64,000 nucleotides of DNA from Tubulanus polymorphus. Its lineage: Eukaryota; Nemertea; Palaeonemertea; Tubulaniformes; Tubulanidae. The notes beneath the pieces are model-generated. The model worked only from the letters and a program-made list of their open reading frames with translations. It ran no database searches and was not told where the DNA came from. The stretch is taken from positions 4,813,855-4,877,854 of the forward strand of contig NC_134030.1 of NCBI RefSeq assembly GCF_964204645.1, in the 5' to 3' direction. Both the position numbers and the translations under genes were made by a program. Within the stretch, counting starts at the first letter, position 1, and every line of letters begins with the position of its first letter. Positions 9,825 through 22,608 of this stretch are shown here, piece by piece.

Positions 9825-12800
9825 ATGGCTTGCAAACGGAATGCTGAGTCGTCCATTGATGTCGATCCAGAATACGCCGATATTGCACAGCATCAAACCA
9901 AAAAACAGAAGACATTTGAAAAAGATGGTTTGTAACAATTATTATAATATTTGTTTGTCACCCTCTGGGCTTGTATTCAATTGGGTTGGATCCTGGGAAC
10001 ACAAAAAAAAATGAAAAGGGCACTAAGGGCCTGCTGTTAAGCTTCGACACAGAGCGAAAGTAAAACCAAAACAGAGGCAGTGTTCTCCATGTGCTGGAAT
10101 TTAGGTGCTGCATTTGTTGTTAAGAAAGTGTAGGCCTATGACATCGTGGCTGCTGAAGTAGCAAGGCTTTCAATACCCAAACACACAGTAACTTAAGCTT
10201 AATTGCGGTGTTAGATCTTCTATTTTTGGTAGGGGCACCAGATATATTATGGGTGGCTGATTTTTAGAGGGGTGGATGTAGAAATGAAAGGGTCACCACT
10301 CTAAAACCTGTTGTTGTTGGGAGAGTCTGCAAAACTTAAGAATTTCATTCGATGCAATCCAATATTTTCAGGCACTTGAGCGACGTTTATGAGATTTTGA
10401 AACAAAAATCCTGTTTTACCAACCTAATTTTGCGGTTGTTTTGTATCATGTTTTATTTTCAGCGAAGAAAGCGACGATTAAGAAAATCGAAACGATTATA
10501 AAACGACAGTTTTCAGAAGAAATCTCGAACAAAGATAAGGAAATCATGGTTCTCGATGAGGTGATTTATCGATCATCATTCCGGCTAGCAATCTAAAAAC
10601 AATTCAATTTATCCTAATCTTTCTGAGATTTCGGTCCCTTTTTTTTGTAGAAAATCCATCAAACGCGGTCGATGTTAGACAAATTAAGAGCGTGTTTAGC
10701 AGCGAAGTATTACAGTTCGAGCTCGACTGCGAACACGGTAAATCTGGTATGTTGTTGTAGGCTTATAGACGTGATAGATATTTTCCACTTTCTTTCAAGG
10801 GCCGATCTAGGATTATTTGAAGGGGTTGACCTGAAAATTGGAATATGGGCACTTAATTTGAAAATGGTAGATCCGGCAATGGGAGGGCTGCAAACATAGA
10901 TGGTTATCCTGTTGCCCTCCCACAGAAAATTAATGACAGAAAGGGGCTTTTCTAGGCCTAACCAGATCCCATTTGATTTGATATCTCGTCTATTTTAGTA
11001 CACCCCCTAAATATGCCCTTGTCTTTTCCTTGTTGTATTTGCAGAATTGAAAGGAATGATTTTACAATACCATTGTCTCAGGATGAAATATCTATCACGT
11101 GTTATATTTCAGAAAAAAGCAACCAGCAGCAACCCCCAACCGTCTATACACCCCGCGGTGAAAAAAACTATTGGTAAATACCCGTCTGACTTACTGCGAC
11201 TATCACAGCCCGCGATGTCCGATAGTCCAGATGTCAGTCGCAGTAACTCTCCGGCTCTTGACGTCACAACTTCGAGTAGATCTAGCAACCTACGGAAAAC
11301 GGCTACCGCAACCTTGGCGACAGCGGCTGAGGCTATCGAGCACGAAAAACCTTCCGAAAAGGTAAAATTTTGTTTATTCTGAGTCGAATTGGTTGCTGGG
11401 ACATCGTTGCAATTACCTGAAACGTAATACAGTAGAACCTGCTTAATTCTGATCAATTGAGACCAATAAAATTCTATTAATTTATGATACATGATCTGAA
11501 TTGAGTGGGTTTGAGGACTGTTCATAATTGTAATTTTGTACACACATATATCAGAAAATTGCTGAAGAAATTAAGCCAGAAGTGAAGAAGTCTGTGAAAC
11601 CGGAAGCAATAGCCGCTCGTGGAGGAAGGTTCAAAATCAAGAAGAGAATTATTGTTGGAAATGTGTCAAGGTAACGGAGGGCTTGATTAGCGACATTTAG
11701 AGACATCTCAGATGTGTTCCAAACCTATTTTCAAAGATGAGATATGGCTATTAATTGTCCTGACATGATTTCATTCGGTGGAAAGTTCTGAAATGTTCAT
11801 TTCCGTATATAGATATATTCCGATCGAGAAACGAGATAAGAATGATCGTTCCACTCATAAGTGGATGGTCTACGTACGCGGACCGAGCGACCAGCCTAAT
11901 ATCGAAGGATTCGTCAAGAAAATCTGGTTCTTTTTGCATCCGAGTTATAAACCGAATGATTTAGTGGAAGTCGCGTATGTAACTGCTTTTAATACCGGTA
12001 TCGCTTTTCTTCAGTGAACTGTTTTGAATGTTATACTGATGATCAATTTTCCTATGTTTCAGATGTTATCCATTTCATTTGACACGTCGTGGCTGGGGAG
12101 AGTTTCCGATCCGCGTGCAACTTCATTTTCGCGATCCTCGCAATAAAAAGATCGACCTTATTCACAATATCAAAGTAAGCCTCTAGGGCAAGTTCCATAG
12201 TCGAAACTTGAGACCAAGAATGGTCTTAAAATCTTAAAACAGTCACTGTCTTAAATTGTTAGTTGGCTGTAGAACTAGTATGATCTTAGACTGGTCTAAG
12301 TCCCCTCACTAAAGTCATCACTATTTTTGAGTCCCAATTTGTATTTCCAATTCAATTGACTTAAGTGTGAGTCATCAGTGATAAGTCTATTAAGATATGG
12401 ATTGTTCGAACTACAACAACCTTAACATGAATTCAATCCGTGTCTTTTTTACTTGTTTCAGTTGGACAAAACATACACAGGGCTTCAAACACTCGGCGCT
12501 GAAACGGTAAACCTTGAAATTCCTATTTCAAAACATTCTGTAGAAGATTTTACGGGGAGCTCCTCACCTGGATGTCAGGGAATTTTGTAAATAAGCTAAA
12601 AAAATCTTGGGACAATTGCATGTCAGGGAATATTCAGGGAAGTTAGTCAAATAAAGTCGCCGCCCTGTTCTGAACAATAATAAGGGGTAATGGTATAATT
12701 TCAAGGGGTAATGTTTTCATTTATAGGTCGTCGATATTGAACTTGAACGTGATGCGATTGAAGACATTCCGGTTCTAAGTGCCACCACTTCTTCCACTGG

Positions 12801-14368
12801 GACACCTATTAAAACCGATAATTCAACTACCGCCGCCGCCGGGAACAGCCAGACACCCGCGAAAAAACTCCTTGACTTGAACAACGTAGAAGACAATGAT
12901 ACAGTTACTATGAATACGACGTTAGCAGACGGGTTAAGCGTGCAGGAATACGTGGCCAAACACGGCAGTTTAACAGTGAAACATAACGCTAAAGTAGCAG
13001 CGTCTCCGAAACGCGCTCGAAGCCCGCGTAAAGCGAGCCCGAAACGCGCCGGCAAGAGTCCGACTAGAAATACGAGGATTAAAACTGAAATAGCTGAAAC
13101 AAACGGAATGATCGTACAAAATGGAGCTACTGAAATTAAAACAGAGTTTACCACAATTAAACAGGAACCGGTTGATTGGACGAATTCGAATAGCGGAGCA
13201 GGTGATGCGCCATCTGTTGGGAATTTATGTAAGCAATCGATTCCATTGAATAATGATTCAGTTAGTTTTACTCGAATCAAAACTGAGGTTGATTCAACTG
13301 AGGCCGTGGCGACCTCGTCTTACATCAGTTCAACAGCGCCGTCTACAGTTAACGCTATCAAACAGGAACCGTCGTCGATCCCCGCGCAGCCTCCGAAAAT
13401 GGTTTACGTGAAATGTATCGATCCGCAAGGAAAAATGATTCTACTGCCGCAGCAGTTTCTGTCTCCGGCAGCGCTAGCAGCGGGTTCACATTCGAACATT
13501 CCGACAGTTCAGATTCCGACCGGCAACAAAACAGTAATCCCAAATACGGTCGTCAACAAACAACAAAAAGTCTTCCAACCGAAAATGACGAGTTTAAAGC
13601 CGTTAGTTTCGAATCGAATACGTCCGCCCGGCGCCGTGTCGTTATTGAACAGCGTGTCGCAATTATTCGTCGCGACGGACTCGGCAAAAAATACGCCGCC
13701 CGTCGCGTCGCCGAAAACCAGTCCGACCATTTCGTTGGTCGGTTCGAATAATAAAATGGCAAATAACGCAGCGAAATCAGAACCGACGAAGACTTTACTC
13801 GTCCAATCACCGACTAATAACAGCATTACGCTATCACTACCGCAATCAGCTGCTGCGGCGTCTAATATAACCCTCACCGTTCCCGTAGCGGTTCCCGGAC
13901 AACCGAACAACGCGACTCCGCCGCGTATAGAGGGCGCCGGTCAGCAGGTGATACGCGCGAACATCGGCGGTAAATTAGTCTGGTTACAAATGAACACGAC
14001 CAACAATCAATTGCAACGACATCCAGCGATGAACAGCACCTCGGCGAAAACGGCGCCCGAAATGACGACGACTAACGCCGCATTTCTATCGGCTCAACAG
14101 CCTGTTATTACTCAAACAACAGCCGCGAGTTCTCTTCTCATTCACCAGCAACTCGGTAATTCGACGCTTCGAGCGCAGCAGACGCTTAATCAATCAGTGG
14201 TGAACATGAATTCAAACAAAGGCGCCGGCCCGATGAAACTCGAGCAATTGATGAAATCGGCTCAACCGACGATAGCTAATAATACGCATCTAACATTTCA
14301 AGGAAGCAAACTCATCCCAACTGCGAATTTATCGAATAATAAATTGAAATCGAGCCTCGTTAAGAATA

Positions 14369-14399
<31 letters not shown>

Positions 14400-16734
14400 A
14401 GCGGATAAATCGATTACTGGCTGGAAGGCTAAACGATTAGCGGTCATTCACAAGACTCTGACTGATGGAAATAGACCTCCGCTGTGGCGTGATATTCGGT
14501 AAGTTTTCTCGAAGTCGATATTCTTTGCCCAAAATGTTGCAAATATTCCAAGGAAGATTCAAATCTTAAGAATTCTTTTGTGTTTTTTTATTTCTAAGAT
14601 TGGAAAATATGACTGATGTAGTGTCATTGTTGAAAGCAGTCGTCAAGCAGTATCCCCTTGTAGCTGAGCAGCCATGTAAGTACTTTAAACAAATATCTCG
14701 TTGCTCCTATCGATGAACTGTATGTACCGGTACTGAACAACGTGTTTTTGTTGAATTATTTTCTGCAGCCCGATCTCACTACCCGTACTGCGCTCCGTCG
14801 CGAGAAGAATTTTTATCGTGGAACATCGGAAAGCGGCGAGCAGCTGAGGTAATGAATAATTCCCAAATGTTTTCCTATCTTTCCCGAATCATCAAACATG
14901 ATATAGACTACCAGCGGATAGACGATTATTCAAGAAATCTTCTTCAAACACCTATTGTCTGATTACATTAGATGATCATGCTTTTTATTCCAGTGGCAGC
15001 GAGCTTGTGACGTGCGTCAGAGAATTGAACAACTATTGAACAATTCTAAAAAGTGGAAGGGTCAAAAGATCTGGACAACGAAAGCATTAGTCGCTTGGTG
15101 TCGCAATTATTTGTATACTCCGCTTGAACCGGGTGCGTTTAAAAGATTTCCTATACTATTAACTATGTCTTATCCAGGGGGGGTAAGAATGCAGGGTGGC
15201 CACTGACCTCGAAAAGAGAATTTGTGTTATAACATTAACTGTAAACATGGAAAACTCAGGCAATTTTTGTTCAAGTTGCCACCTGGAATGTTCATCCTTT
15301 CATCATGATATTTTTTCAGTTGCGAAGACATCCGGCAATAAACCTAATGAAAAGGAACCCCAGACTAGCGGTAATGATAAGTACCAGATAAGCAGTTGTA
15401 CAGATTCGACTCCAATTGTGACGAGGATTGAATCTTCAGTCGTGAATTCTACGCTATCAAATTGCAACGATGATGTCGAAATAATAGATATTATTGGCAT
15501 GGGTAGGTGTGAAAATGCATTTACAAGATGGCAACAGGAAAACTAAAAAATCTAGAAAAAATCAGGGAAATTCTAAGAATTAGACAAAATGCGTGATAAC
15601 TCAGGGAATTTGAATATGCTATTGACCACGCATTTCTTTATCAATACATGATTCATGAAAATGAATAGATTGTAGAATAGATTGAAGCATGAAATTGACC
15701 CTTTAAGATTTAGCCATTAAGATTTAGCTCGAAGTTAAGACCCTCCAGTCATTGGTCATCCCCTAATTCATGCAGAGTTTCGCGGTTGTTCATTTCAGAC
15801 AATCCGAAACAATGCGTTCAAGAAATTAAAATCGAAAAAGAAGAATCTGCAGATGATCCACAAGTCAATCCGGATATGATTTACATTTCACCAACATCGG
15901 AGGAAATATTCATCGAAGATCATTTGAAAAAGGTAAGAATTTCTAGACATTAACACTTTGTGTGAATGTGTCTAACAAAATGTTAAAGCTTAATTTGTAT
16001 CGATTTTATGTTGAATATAGATTGGTATTCAAACCGACGCAGTTGATATAGACTACGGAGTTCGAGGGCATTTAGTGGAGAAAATGATAGCGACTGTAAG
16101 TATTTACTGTGAAATAACGAATCTCCACTTTGGAATGAAAATTGAAATGATTCAATAGTTTCTAACATTCTTTTTTCAGGCAATGACAGAGTTCATGAGT
16201 GATTTGCTGCGACATACTGCGAACAGTGTTTCTCAAGAAAAGAGGTATTTATGAACTACCTGTTGATTTTTCAAAGCCCTTTAAAAAGAGAAAAGCAAAA
16301 TATACTGAATGATTGATAGACTGTGATGCCTTTGCTTTTAGTCATGGACAGCAACTAAGCACTCTTGCCATTTTCTGCTTTTTCTCACAATTATCTAAGG
16401 ATCTTGATGTTCTGAAAATTTAGCGTGGAAAATCCAATCGGAACATGTTTTTAGAGGCAAAAGTAAAAACTCCACCATACACCACATGTAGACCACATCC
16501 ACTCGAGCTCACCAGTTAGTTGCTGTAATAGCAAGCAGCAAGGAATCCTTGGTAAATTTGGTCGTTATCACTAACGTTCGATTTATTTATCGTTTCAGTT
16601 TCTGCGATGAAATCACCGCAATCGACCTTTACAAATCAATCGGCAAATATAAACAATTCGACTTCATTACAAATCGTAGTCTCGGTAAACCTCTCGATGA
16701 TCTCGCCATCAATTTAGATACGACTAAACGCTGA
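9825..16734 (+). CDS. YEATS2: YEATS domain-containing protein 2
   Basis: YEATS2 is the acyl-lysine reader and scaffold subunit of the ATAC histone acetyltransferase complex in the nucleus. Seventeen exons with continuous phase give about 1210 residues: 9825-9927, 10463-10560, 10651-10737, 11113-11361, 11555-11670, 11813-11974, 12063-12174, 12462-12506, 12727-14498, 14599-14675, 14769-14848, 14994-15132, 15320-15502, 15799-15932, 16021-16095, 16180-16244, 16599-16734. The N-terminal helix ([22 protein letters not shown]) matches vertebrate YEATS2. The YEATS domain spans about residues 206-330; the acyl pocket residues H260, S262, Y263 and W283 sit in HPSYKPND and RGWGEFP. The 590-codon ninth exon is low complexity, with ten glutamines (873-882) and repeated IKTE/IKQE motifs. 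The C-terminal part carries [15 protein letters not shown] and a histone-fold-like end ([17 protein letters not shown]). The protein is a little shorter than human YEATS2 (about 1420). Confidence 0.96.
14371..14400 (+). repeat. CAG/CAA repeat encoding ten glutamines in YEATS2
   Basis: Nine CAG codons followed by CAA lie in exon 9 (residues about 873-882). The near-pure CAG run is a likely length-variable site. Confidence 0.95.
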
Positions 16735-17519
16735 TGTCAGGGTCGTATTAGAGAAATCTGAATGATCTGGTGTTTGAGTAAACTAACTGTCCTAACAGCA
16801 TCAATTCAATCAGAGTACCAGTAATGTTTTCATGGCTCAATATACCTGTTGATCCCACCATGCAAATTTATGCATTTATTTCCTAAGGCCGAAAAGCTTC
16901 TGTAATGCCATTCGAGCTATATGATCGATATAGGCTATATAAAACAGCTAGTCAATCTAATTTACATCTCGGTAATTTAAAAGTTAAGTGTTGTTTAAAT
17001 GTCAGTCTCTTTTTTTGATTAATTTCTTGCTCACTCGTACCTGTCCTCCTGTGTAAATACAAACATTTTCTATACAAAGAAGATTTAATGAAATTGACTA
17101 AAATAATAATATTTCATAGTTTAATAAGAAACTGAAGCCATTTATTTGTTTATTCGATTTCTTTACTCATTGATCATTGCTGATGAGCAACAAGATTTTC
17201 GGATTAGGTTTTTTGAGAAAATGGAGAATTATCAATCTCTACAGCCTGGAACCCTTTCATTTTCTATAAAAGTTTTTGAACTCAAGAATTGCCAAAAGGT
17301 GATAGTGTCTCGATGGCGGTTGTAGGAATGGAGGAGTTATTTCAGTGAAGAGGGAAGATGATGAACGGCAGACCCTCATCTAGATGATGGTAGACAGTAC
17401 AAAATACAGAAACCAAAAAAAAAAATCACTAAAATCACTTTATTTGCAATACCCCAGGAAACTTATATACATGATTCATATGTGCATTTGGATGGTTCAT
17501 ATGTACATTCGGATGGATT
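16735..17519. other. Convergent 3' region between YEATS2 and the thioesterase gene
   Basis: The two genes end towards each other here. No further exon is visible. The minus-strand polyadenylation signal for the thioesterase gene is likely at 17439-17444. The rest is AT-rich untranslated or spacer sequence. Confidence 0.6.
17439..17444 (-). promoter_or_regulatory. Likely polyadenylation signal of the thioesterase gene
   Basis: The minus strand reads AATAAA about 75 bases after the stop codon at 17520-17522. Confidence 0.6.
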
Positions 17520-19113
17520 CTAGCTTTTCACATTCAAAGCAATTAAATTGAGCAATTGTTTTTGATTATCTGGATCAAATAGGTAGAAATGACCGCCAGG
17601 AAAGTTTGTGTAAGTCACAGGACCGGAAGTAATATCTGACCAACCTGAAATGACAATAAAGTTTAATAAATACATCGTTTAATCATGAAACATGGTACTA
17701 ACAGTTGATATTACAACATATTACGATCTCCCCTTGAAATGGTTGAGTCATGATGGCATTGGGTGGGGTCCCAATCCCTGAAATCAGCAGGATTGGTGTG
17801 AAAGGTAGTTGATAGTAATAATACTCTGTGAATTCATATTTGTTTCATTTTAAGATATGTTTGCCAGCACTCAAGTGTTGTGAAAAACTGCATCTATGCT
17901 TTACCGGTACATAAAAGCAGATTTTTCAGACTGTGTTCAGATCATCAATTTTCCGCTTCTAGTTCTACTTACTATCGGTATTTGTACGTTCATCATCTAT
18001 ACCCATGATTACACTAATTGGGCACCGTAATACTGGTTGAACTATCGCCTCCTCACAGCTATAAAGAGAAAATCACAATTACTGTAGTTAACTAACTTAG
18101 CTTTCTCAGTATCACATCCAGTTCATGCAGTACCTGTACTTTGAGATAACTTTGTAATCAGCTTTTAAACTTGGCAGAAACAATCGCAACATTTCACTAT
18201 TTTCTATGATTTCTTTAGGAGTTCCACCTTTAAATGGAATAATCACTCATAAAAAATCTCTGGTTAACTTTTCTAAGAATAGATTCACATTTCAAATGTA
18301 CACAAATACCTACCAACCTGAATTAGATAATCAATTAACTCTTTATCATTATAATTTGAGATGGTCGTCCCAATTTTCCTCCAAGAGCTGGACTGAAAGA
18401 TAACCAGTCGGCCAATAAATAAACACGCTCAGAGTGGTGCAAACTTTGAATACTCTCTCTTACAGTTTAAATTGTGTACCTGAGGGCCACTTGCACCTGA
18501 CACGAATATATGCTGCGGTTCTATGTCATATTCTTTCTTCAATGCTTTCGCCAGTTCATAGCACATCAACCCGCCAAAACTGTAAACAAGAAATAGAAGG
18601 GAATTTCATACATCAAAATTTAAAACTATTTAAGAAGATTGTCCAGTAGCTCGGTGATGTGTGGGTTCAAATACCTGTGTCCAAATAATGCAAATTTTTT
18701 CTCTTTAAACGATTCGCCTATGGTATCAACGATTTCTTTGATCAGAGTTTCGTGGCTCGTGTGGTTCTTCTCAACAAATCTGTTTTCACGTCCCGGTAAA
18801 CGTATAGCGTTAACTACAAGAAAAAAAAACAACTTTTGATTTTACACTCAATGACCATATAAAAGAATCCCTTATTTGCTTGCTCCACTGGCACTGGTTG
18901 GTGGGATTTAGCAACAGGTTTCTTGTTGCGCTGTTTGGTGTTTGAAAAAAGATACAATAAAAATATAAATATGAAGAAGAACTCGCCTTCAGTTTCTGGT
19001 AGGTGATTAGCCCATGATCGAAAGTAATATGTTCCACCTCCTGCCCACGGTAGACAAAATAAACGAATAGCAGAATTCGGGTTGATATGATGACAGCTGA
19101 CGAGCCGGTCCAT
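17520..19113 (-). CDS. OLAH: Type II (S-acyl fatty acid synthase) thioesterase, OLAH-like
   Basis: This alpha/beta hydrolase releases acyl chains from the carrier protein of fatty acid or polyketide synthases in the cytosol. Seven exons give about 249 residues: 19113-18987, 18813-18675, 18579-18480, 18392-18314, 18227-18134, 18058-17973, 17644-17520. Family motifs appear in order: LFCLPWAGGGTYYFRSW near the start, IRLPGRE, the nucleophile Ser89 in GHSFGG, the lid segment IQVGGTPKE, the acid Asp201/202 in GIDDER, and the catalytic His227 in PGGHFYLFDP. Length fits the family (about 250-265). Exon 1 seems to end in a GC donor (GAAG then GCGAGT), because this restores TEVNAIRLPGRE in frame. It is read away from the tetraspanin gene, with 359 bases between start codons. 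Confidence 0.93.
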
Positions 19114-19472
19114 ATCGTAGCGGTTAATGACAGTTTTGAATTTGTTGGGTGGTAATTAGCACGGCTGGCTCTACGTTCGATTCTCCGTATTTGAAATCCC
19201 TGATCGTATAACCATCGCTAATTTCCATCCGATCAAAAAACAAATCTAGGCCCAAATCTTTTGTACGGGTAGATCAATAGTCAAATGTTTTTTTTCACAA
19301 ATCGCTAACACCCACGCGATGATAACAAGGGAAGCGAAGCGCCTGTGCAATATATTGACATTGAATTGAATTGACTTCCGGGTTGATGTCATCGGCGTCT
19401 CGACCTTGACCTTATTCAGTCGATGAGTTGGAAGCTGCTGCAGTAATTCTCATATCATCGGCGGCCTAAAAC
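19114..19472. promoter_or_regulatory. Shared divergent promoter region, thioesterase and tetraspanin
   Basis: The start codons of two genes on opposite strands lie at 19113 and 19473, so this 359-base interval must hold both 5' untranslated regions and probably a bidirectional promoter. A GATAA string is present at about 19321. No TATA box is clear. The regulatory role is inferred from layout only. Confidence 0.6.
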
Positions 19473-22400
19473 ATGGTTTGTGGTGGTTTTACGTGCTCGA
19501 AAAATGCATTAACTGCGCTGAACGTGCTCTACATAGTAAGTGTTCATATCGTAGACTTTTGTTTCCGAACCTTGAGTATAGCTCGCCTCATATGACGACA
19601 ACGATGGATGAGATTCATCATTTTCATGATTTCAATTCAATCAATCAAAAATCAAGAAATTTCTAGCACTACGTCCACTACGACCTCTCTCGACTCACGT
19701 TGAAATTACGAGAGAACTATTAATAGGCCTATTGAAACTTCGAAACTTCAACCGCTAATTCCACAACTCGGGGTACAATGAAATTAGCAGGTTTAACTAA
19801 TATAATAAATTAATATGGCGGAGAGAGGGGCCTGACATTGATCGTGTCAAAACTGAAAGTCAAAATACTGAACCGGCATCATCGATCGCCAACTTCACGG
19901 CACCATATCCACTAATAAGTCCAGGAGGAAATGGCAGCCAGTTCTGTCTTCATCATCAATACGGATGGAGGCCAGGTAGAGGCCTATTGGTGTCCGGCAC
20001 ATTTGGTAGTTAATATCGGTTTAGGTGACAGGGTTTCTAATAAGATGTTTTCTCACTCAGATTGATATTAATTTCATTACGAATAATTGGTATATTTTTG
20101 ATTACTTAAAACATTGAATTGTTAAGTTCAATAATAGTCATGTTTTTTTTCTGATTCAGCGATTACATTCTTGGTTTACGTTTTTGTTTTTCAGGTAGTA
20201 GCGTTCATTTTGATCGGAGTCGCAGCGTATGGTCGCGCTATCGCCATAGTAACAAGTTTAGCGATTGTTGGTGGTATAATCGCATGCGGAGTATTTTTAC
20301 TATTTATAGCTCTTATCGGTCTGTTCGGAGCCATCAAACATCACCAAGTTCTTCTCTTCTTTGTATCCTTTTTATTGATATGGCAGTATTAAATCTGGAT
20401 TAGAATTTTAAGCTTGAAATAGTTCATTTACAATATGTTTAATTCTCACTTGACCAATTTATATTTGTAACCGTCCATGAGCTGTGGAACTGGGCCCCAG
20501 GCTATAAGCTCTAGAGTTATTTTCAATTCAATACAAATTGACAAAGCCTAGAATCCTTATTGGTAAATCAAGACAACAACGATGATTAAATTTTCATGAT
20601 TTTTCGCATTGCATCGATGCTCCACAACTTACAGAGATATTTACCAGTATTTCTGACTGTATTCATTTTTTGGTCCTACAGTACTGTTTTTGAATCTTAA
20701 CGAAATCCCTCTATAGTATATGATCATTCTGTTTTTGTTGTTCCTGATACAATTCGCGATCGCCTGCGCTTGTATCGCGTTCAGCCCGAGCCAACAGCAA
20801 AAATTCCTCCAGCAGGGATGGAAGATCTCAACGGATACTACGAAAAACGAAGTCCAGAACGCTTTCAACTGCTGCGGATTCATGGACCAAAGTGATATGA
20901 CTAGTAACTTAGGTCATCCGAAATGCGCTGGACACAATGTAGGTTGATACACTAGCAGACCTTAATCAATCTATAGCCTGGAAGCACCCTTTCACATATT
21001 CATCATTATGATTATAGTCTTGAAGATCCTTGTTATGAGTGCCTTATGTCTAATGTAGTCGATATGATTTAATTTGATTTGAGTTCATTTTCTTATAAAT
21101 CCGCCCCGAACACTTGTGAACTCTGGATGATCACTTTCTGAAAATGCGTTGATGATATGTCTTAAGTCTGAATCGAAATACTGAATTAGCATGTGAAGAA
21201 TTAACCATCGAAAATGTGAGGAATTGAAATCTCGGATACTTAGAATATATCATTTTCTATGTTTTATTCAGAAATGTTGCGTAGGCAGCGACGCTCAATG
21301 CTGTACCGGCATTGCATCGACGACTAATACAACGCAGACGCCATGTCCGTGTAAAAACTGTCTCGATGTGATTAAGCCAAATATAAACAAAGTACTGAAG
21401 ACGACCGGTGGTGTGGGATTATTCTTCAGTTTCACTGAGGTATTTATAAATCCCGGACATTTCTTTCGCATTCTAAAAGAATTTCAATTCCATTTCGTAT
21501 CTGAACAAAAAGAAGATTTGAAGAAACGTCAAATGTGAAAGTTGGTAGATTTTGTTACGAGGTTTTAACTGTATGTTTGTTTGTTTGTTTTGTGTTATGA
21601 GTTTAGGTTTGTATTTTGAGAGTTGTTCATTTGAGAGTTTATATTGAAGTTGTATCGCTCACTGTAATATTGTTAATAGCACACGCATCCTGATCACTGA
21701 ATAGCATGGTTTGAACCCCGACCCTACCATCCTCGTCTTGGCCTGCTACCTGCCAAAATATGTGCTCCAACATTAACTAACACAGGAATGAATTCGATAT
21801 GTTATTTAGCCTACCCTCAGGAATTATAAGGAAATGTTATGTTGTGACACACAAACACACGTAATTACGTTTATATATCGGGCTCCAGTTGAACAATTCC
21901 TGACATATGTTAAAAACTTCATCTTCATTCTTAGGACTAAAGCTACGTTCACATGTGTTTTTGAACTGGGCCAAATTTGGCCTGTTACCGATTAGGCCAG
22001 GGCTAATTGTTCACAAAATTTAGCCAAATTTAGCCTGGCCAAAAACGTCTGACCAAGACTTGTGCCAAATTTTAAGGGCAAGTCATGATTGCGTGTGAAC
22101 GTTAACTGGTTCTCAAAGTGACTCACCCAATGATAGCAGTTTTAGTTACAAGTGAATGATTTACGTGTCCAATCAAGCATGGGCCAAGTTTAATTTGGGG
22201 TCTGGTGCAGATCAGTTTGACCCAGGCTAAATCCATGAGATGTGGCTTAGTTTTAAGTCTTCAGATTTTGGCCATGAATCCAAGATGGACTTCAATGCAA
22301 ACTCAAGTATTATTTTGATGTAATTCACTATTTATTAATCAAATTCATTGATTAATCTGTTCATATCCTAATGAAGAGACTATTGCCATGGAAGCATCTG

Positions 22401-22608
22401 TCAATTCTGAAACTGAAGTCGCCATATACACTAGTTAAGGAGCAAACAACACCCATATCGAACTGGCTAGAAATCTTTTTATTATGAAATGTAGTTGCCA
22501 TTTTCTTGATTTTGTGGATTGTTTTTGTTGCAGATTTTAGGCGTTTGGCTCACAATTCGTTACCGAAATCAAAAGGATCCGCGAGCGAATCCTAGCGCAT
22601 TCCTATAA
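19473..22608 (+). CDS. TSPAN13/31: Tetraspanin of the 13/31 type, form ending in exon 5a
   Basis: Tetraspanins are four-pass membrane proteins that organise partner proteins in plasma and vesicle membranes. Exons 19473-19535, 20195-20362, 20717-20938, 21272-21439 and 22534-22608 give about 231 residues. The start [20 protein letters not shown] is the hallmark of vertebrate tetraspanins 13 and 31. Helix 1 runs into [13 protein letters not shown]; helix 2 [21 protein letters not shown]; helix 3 [19 protein letters not shown]. The large outer loop has NCCGF and a following CC and paired C residues for disulfides. Helix 4 starts [11 protein letters not shown] and ends in [18 protein letters not shown]. 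All exon junctions are in phase 0. Intron 4 contains a MITE. The gene has a second possible last exon at 24248-24322. Confidence 0.95.
21941..22107. mobile_element. MITE-like element in tetraspanin intron 4
   Basis: The ends are imperfect inverted repeats: AGCTACGTTCACATGTG at the left and CGTGTGAACGTTAACT at the right. The inside is rich in CCAAATTTGGCC-type short palindromes. There is no coding capacity. Confidence 0.55.

Noticed and set aside
12717-13280. 187-codon minus-strand frame
   Set aside because: Antisense of YEATS2 exon 9, a long open low-complexity exon that leaves open shadows.
13509-13910. 133-codon minus-strand frame
   Set aside because: Antisense shadow of YEATS2 exon 9.
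18434-18839. Small plus-strand frames in the thioesterase region
   Set aside because: They are antisense to thioesterase exons 2 and 3 or lie in introns.
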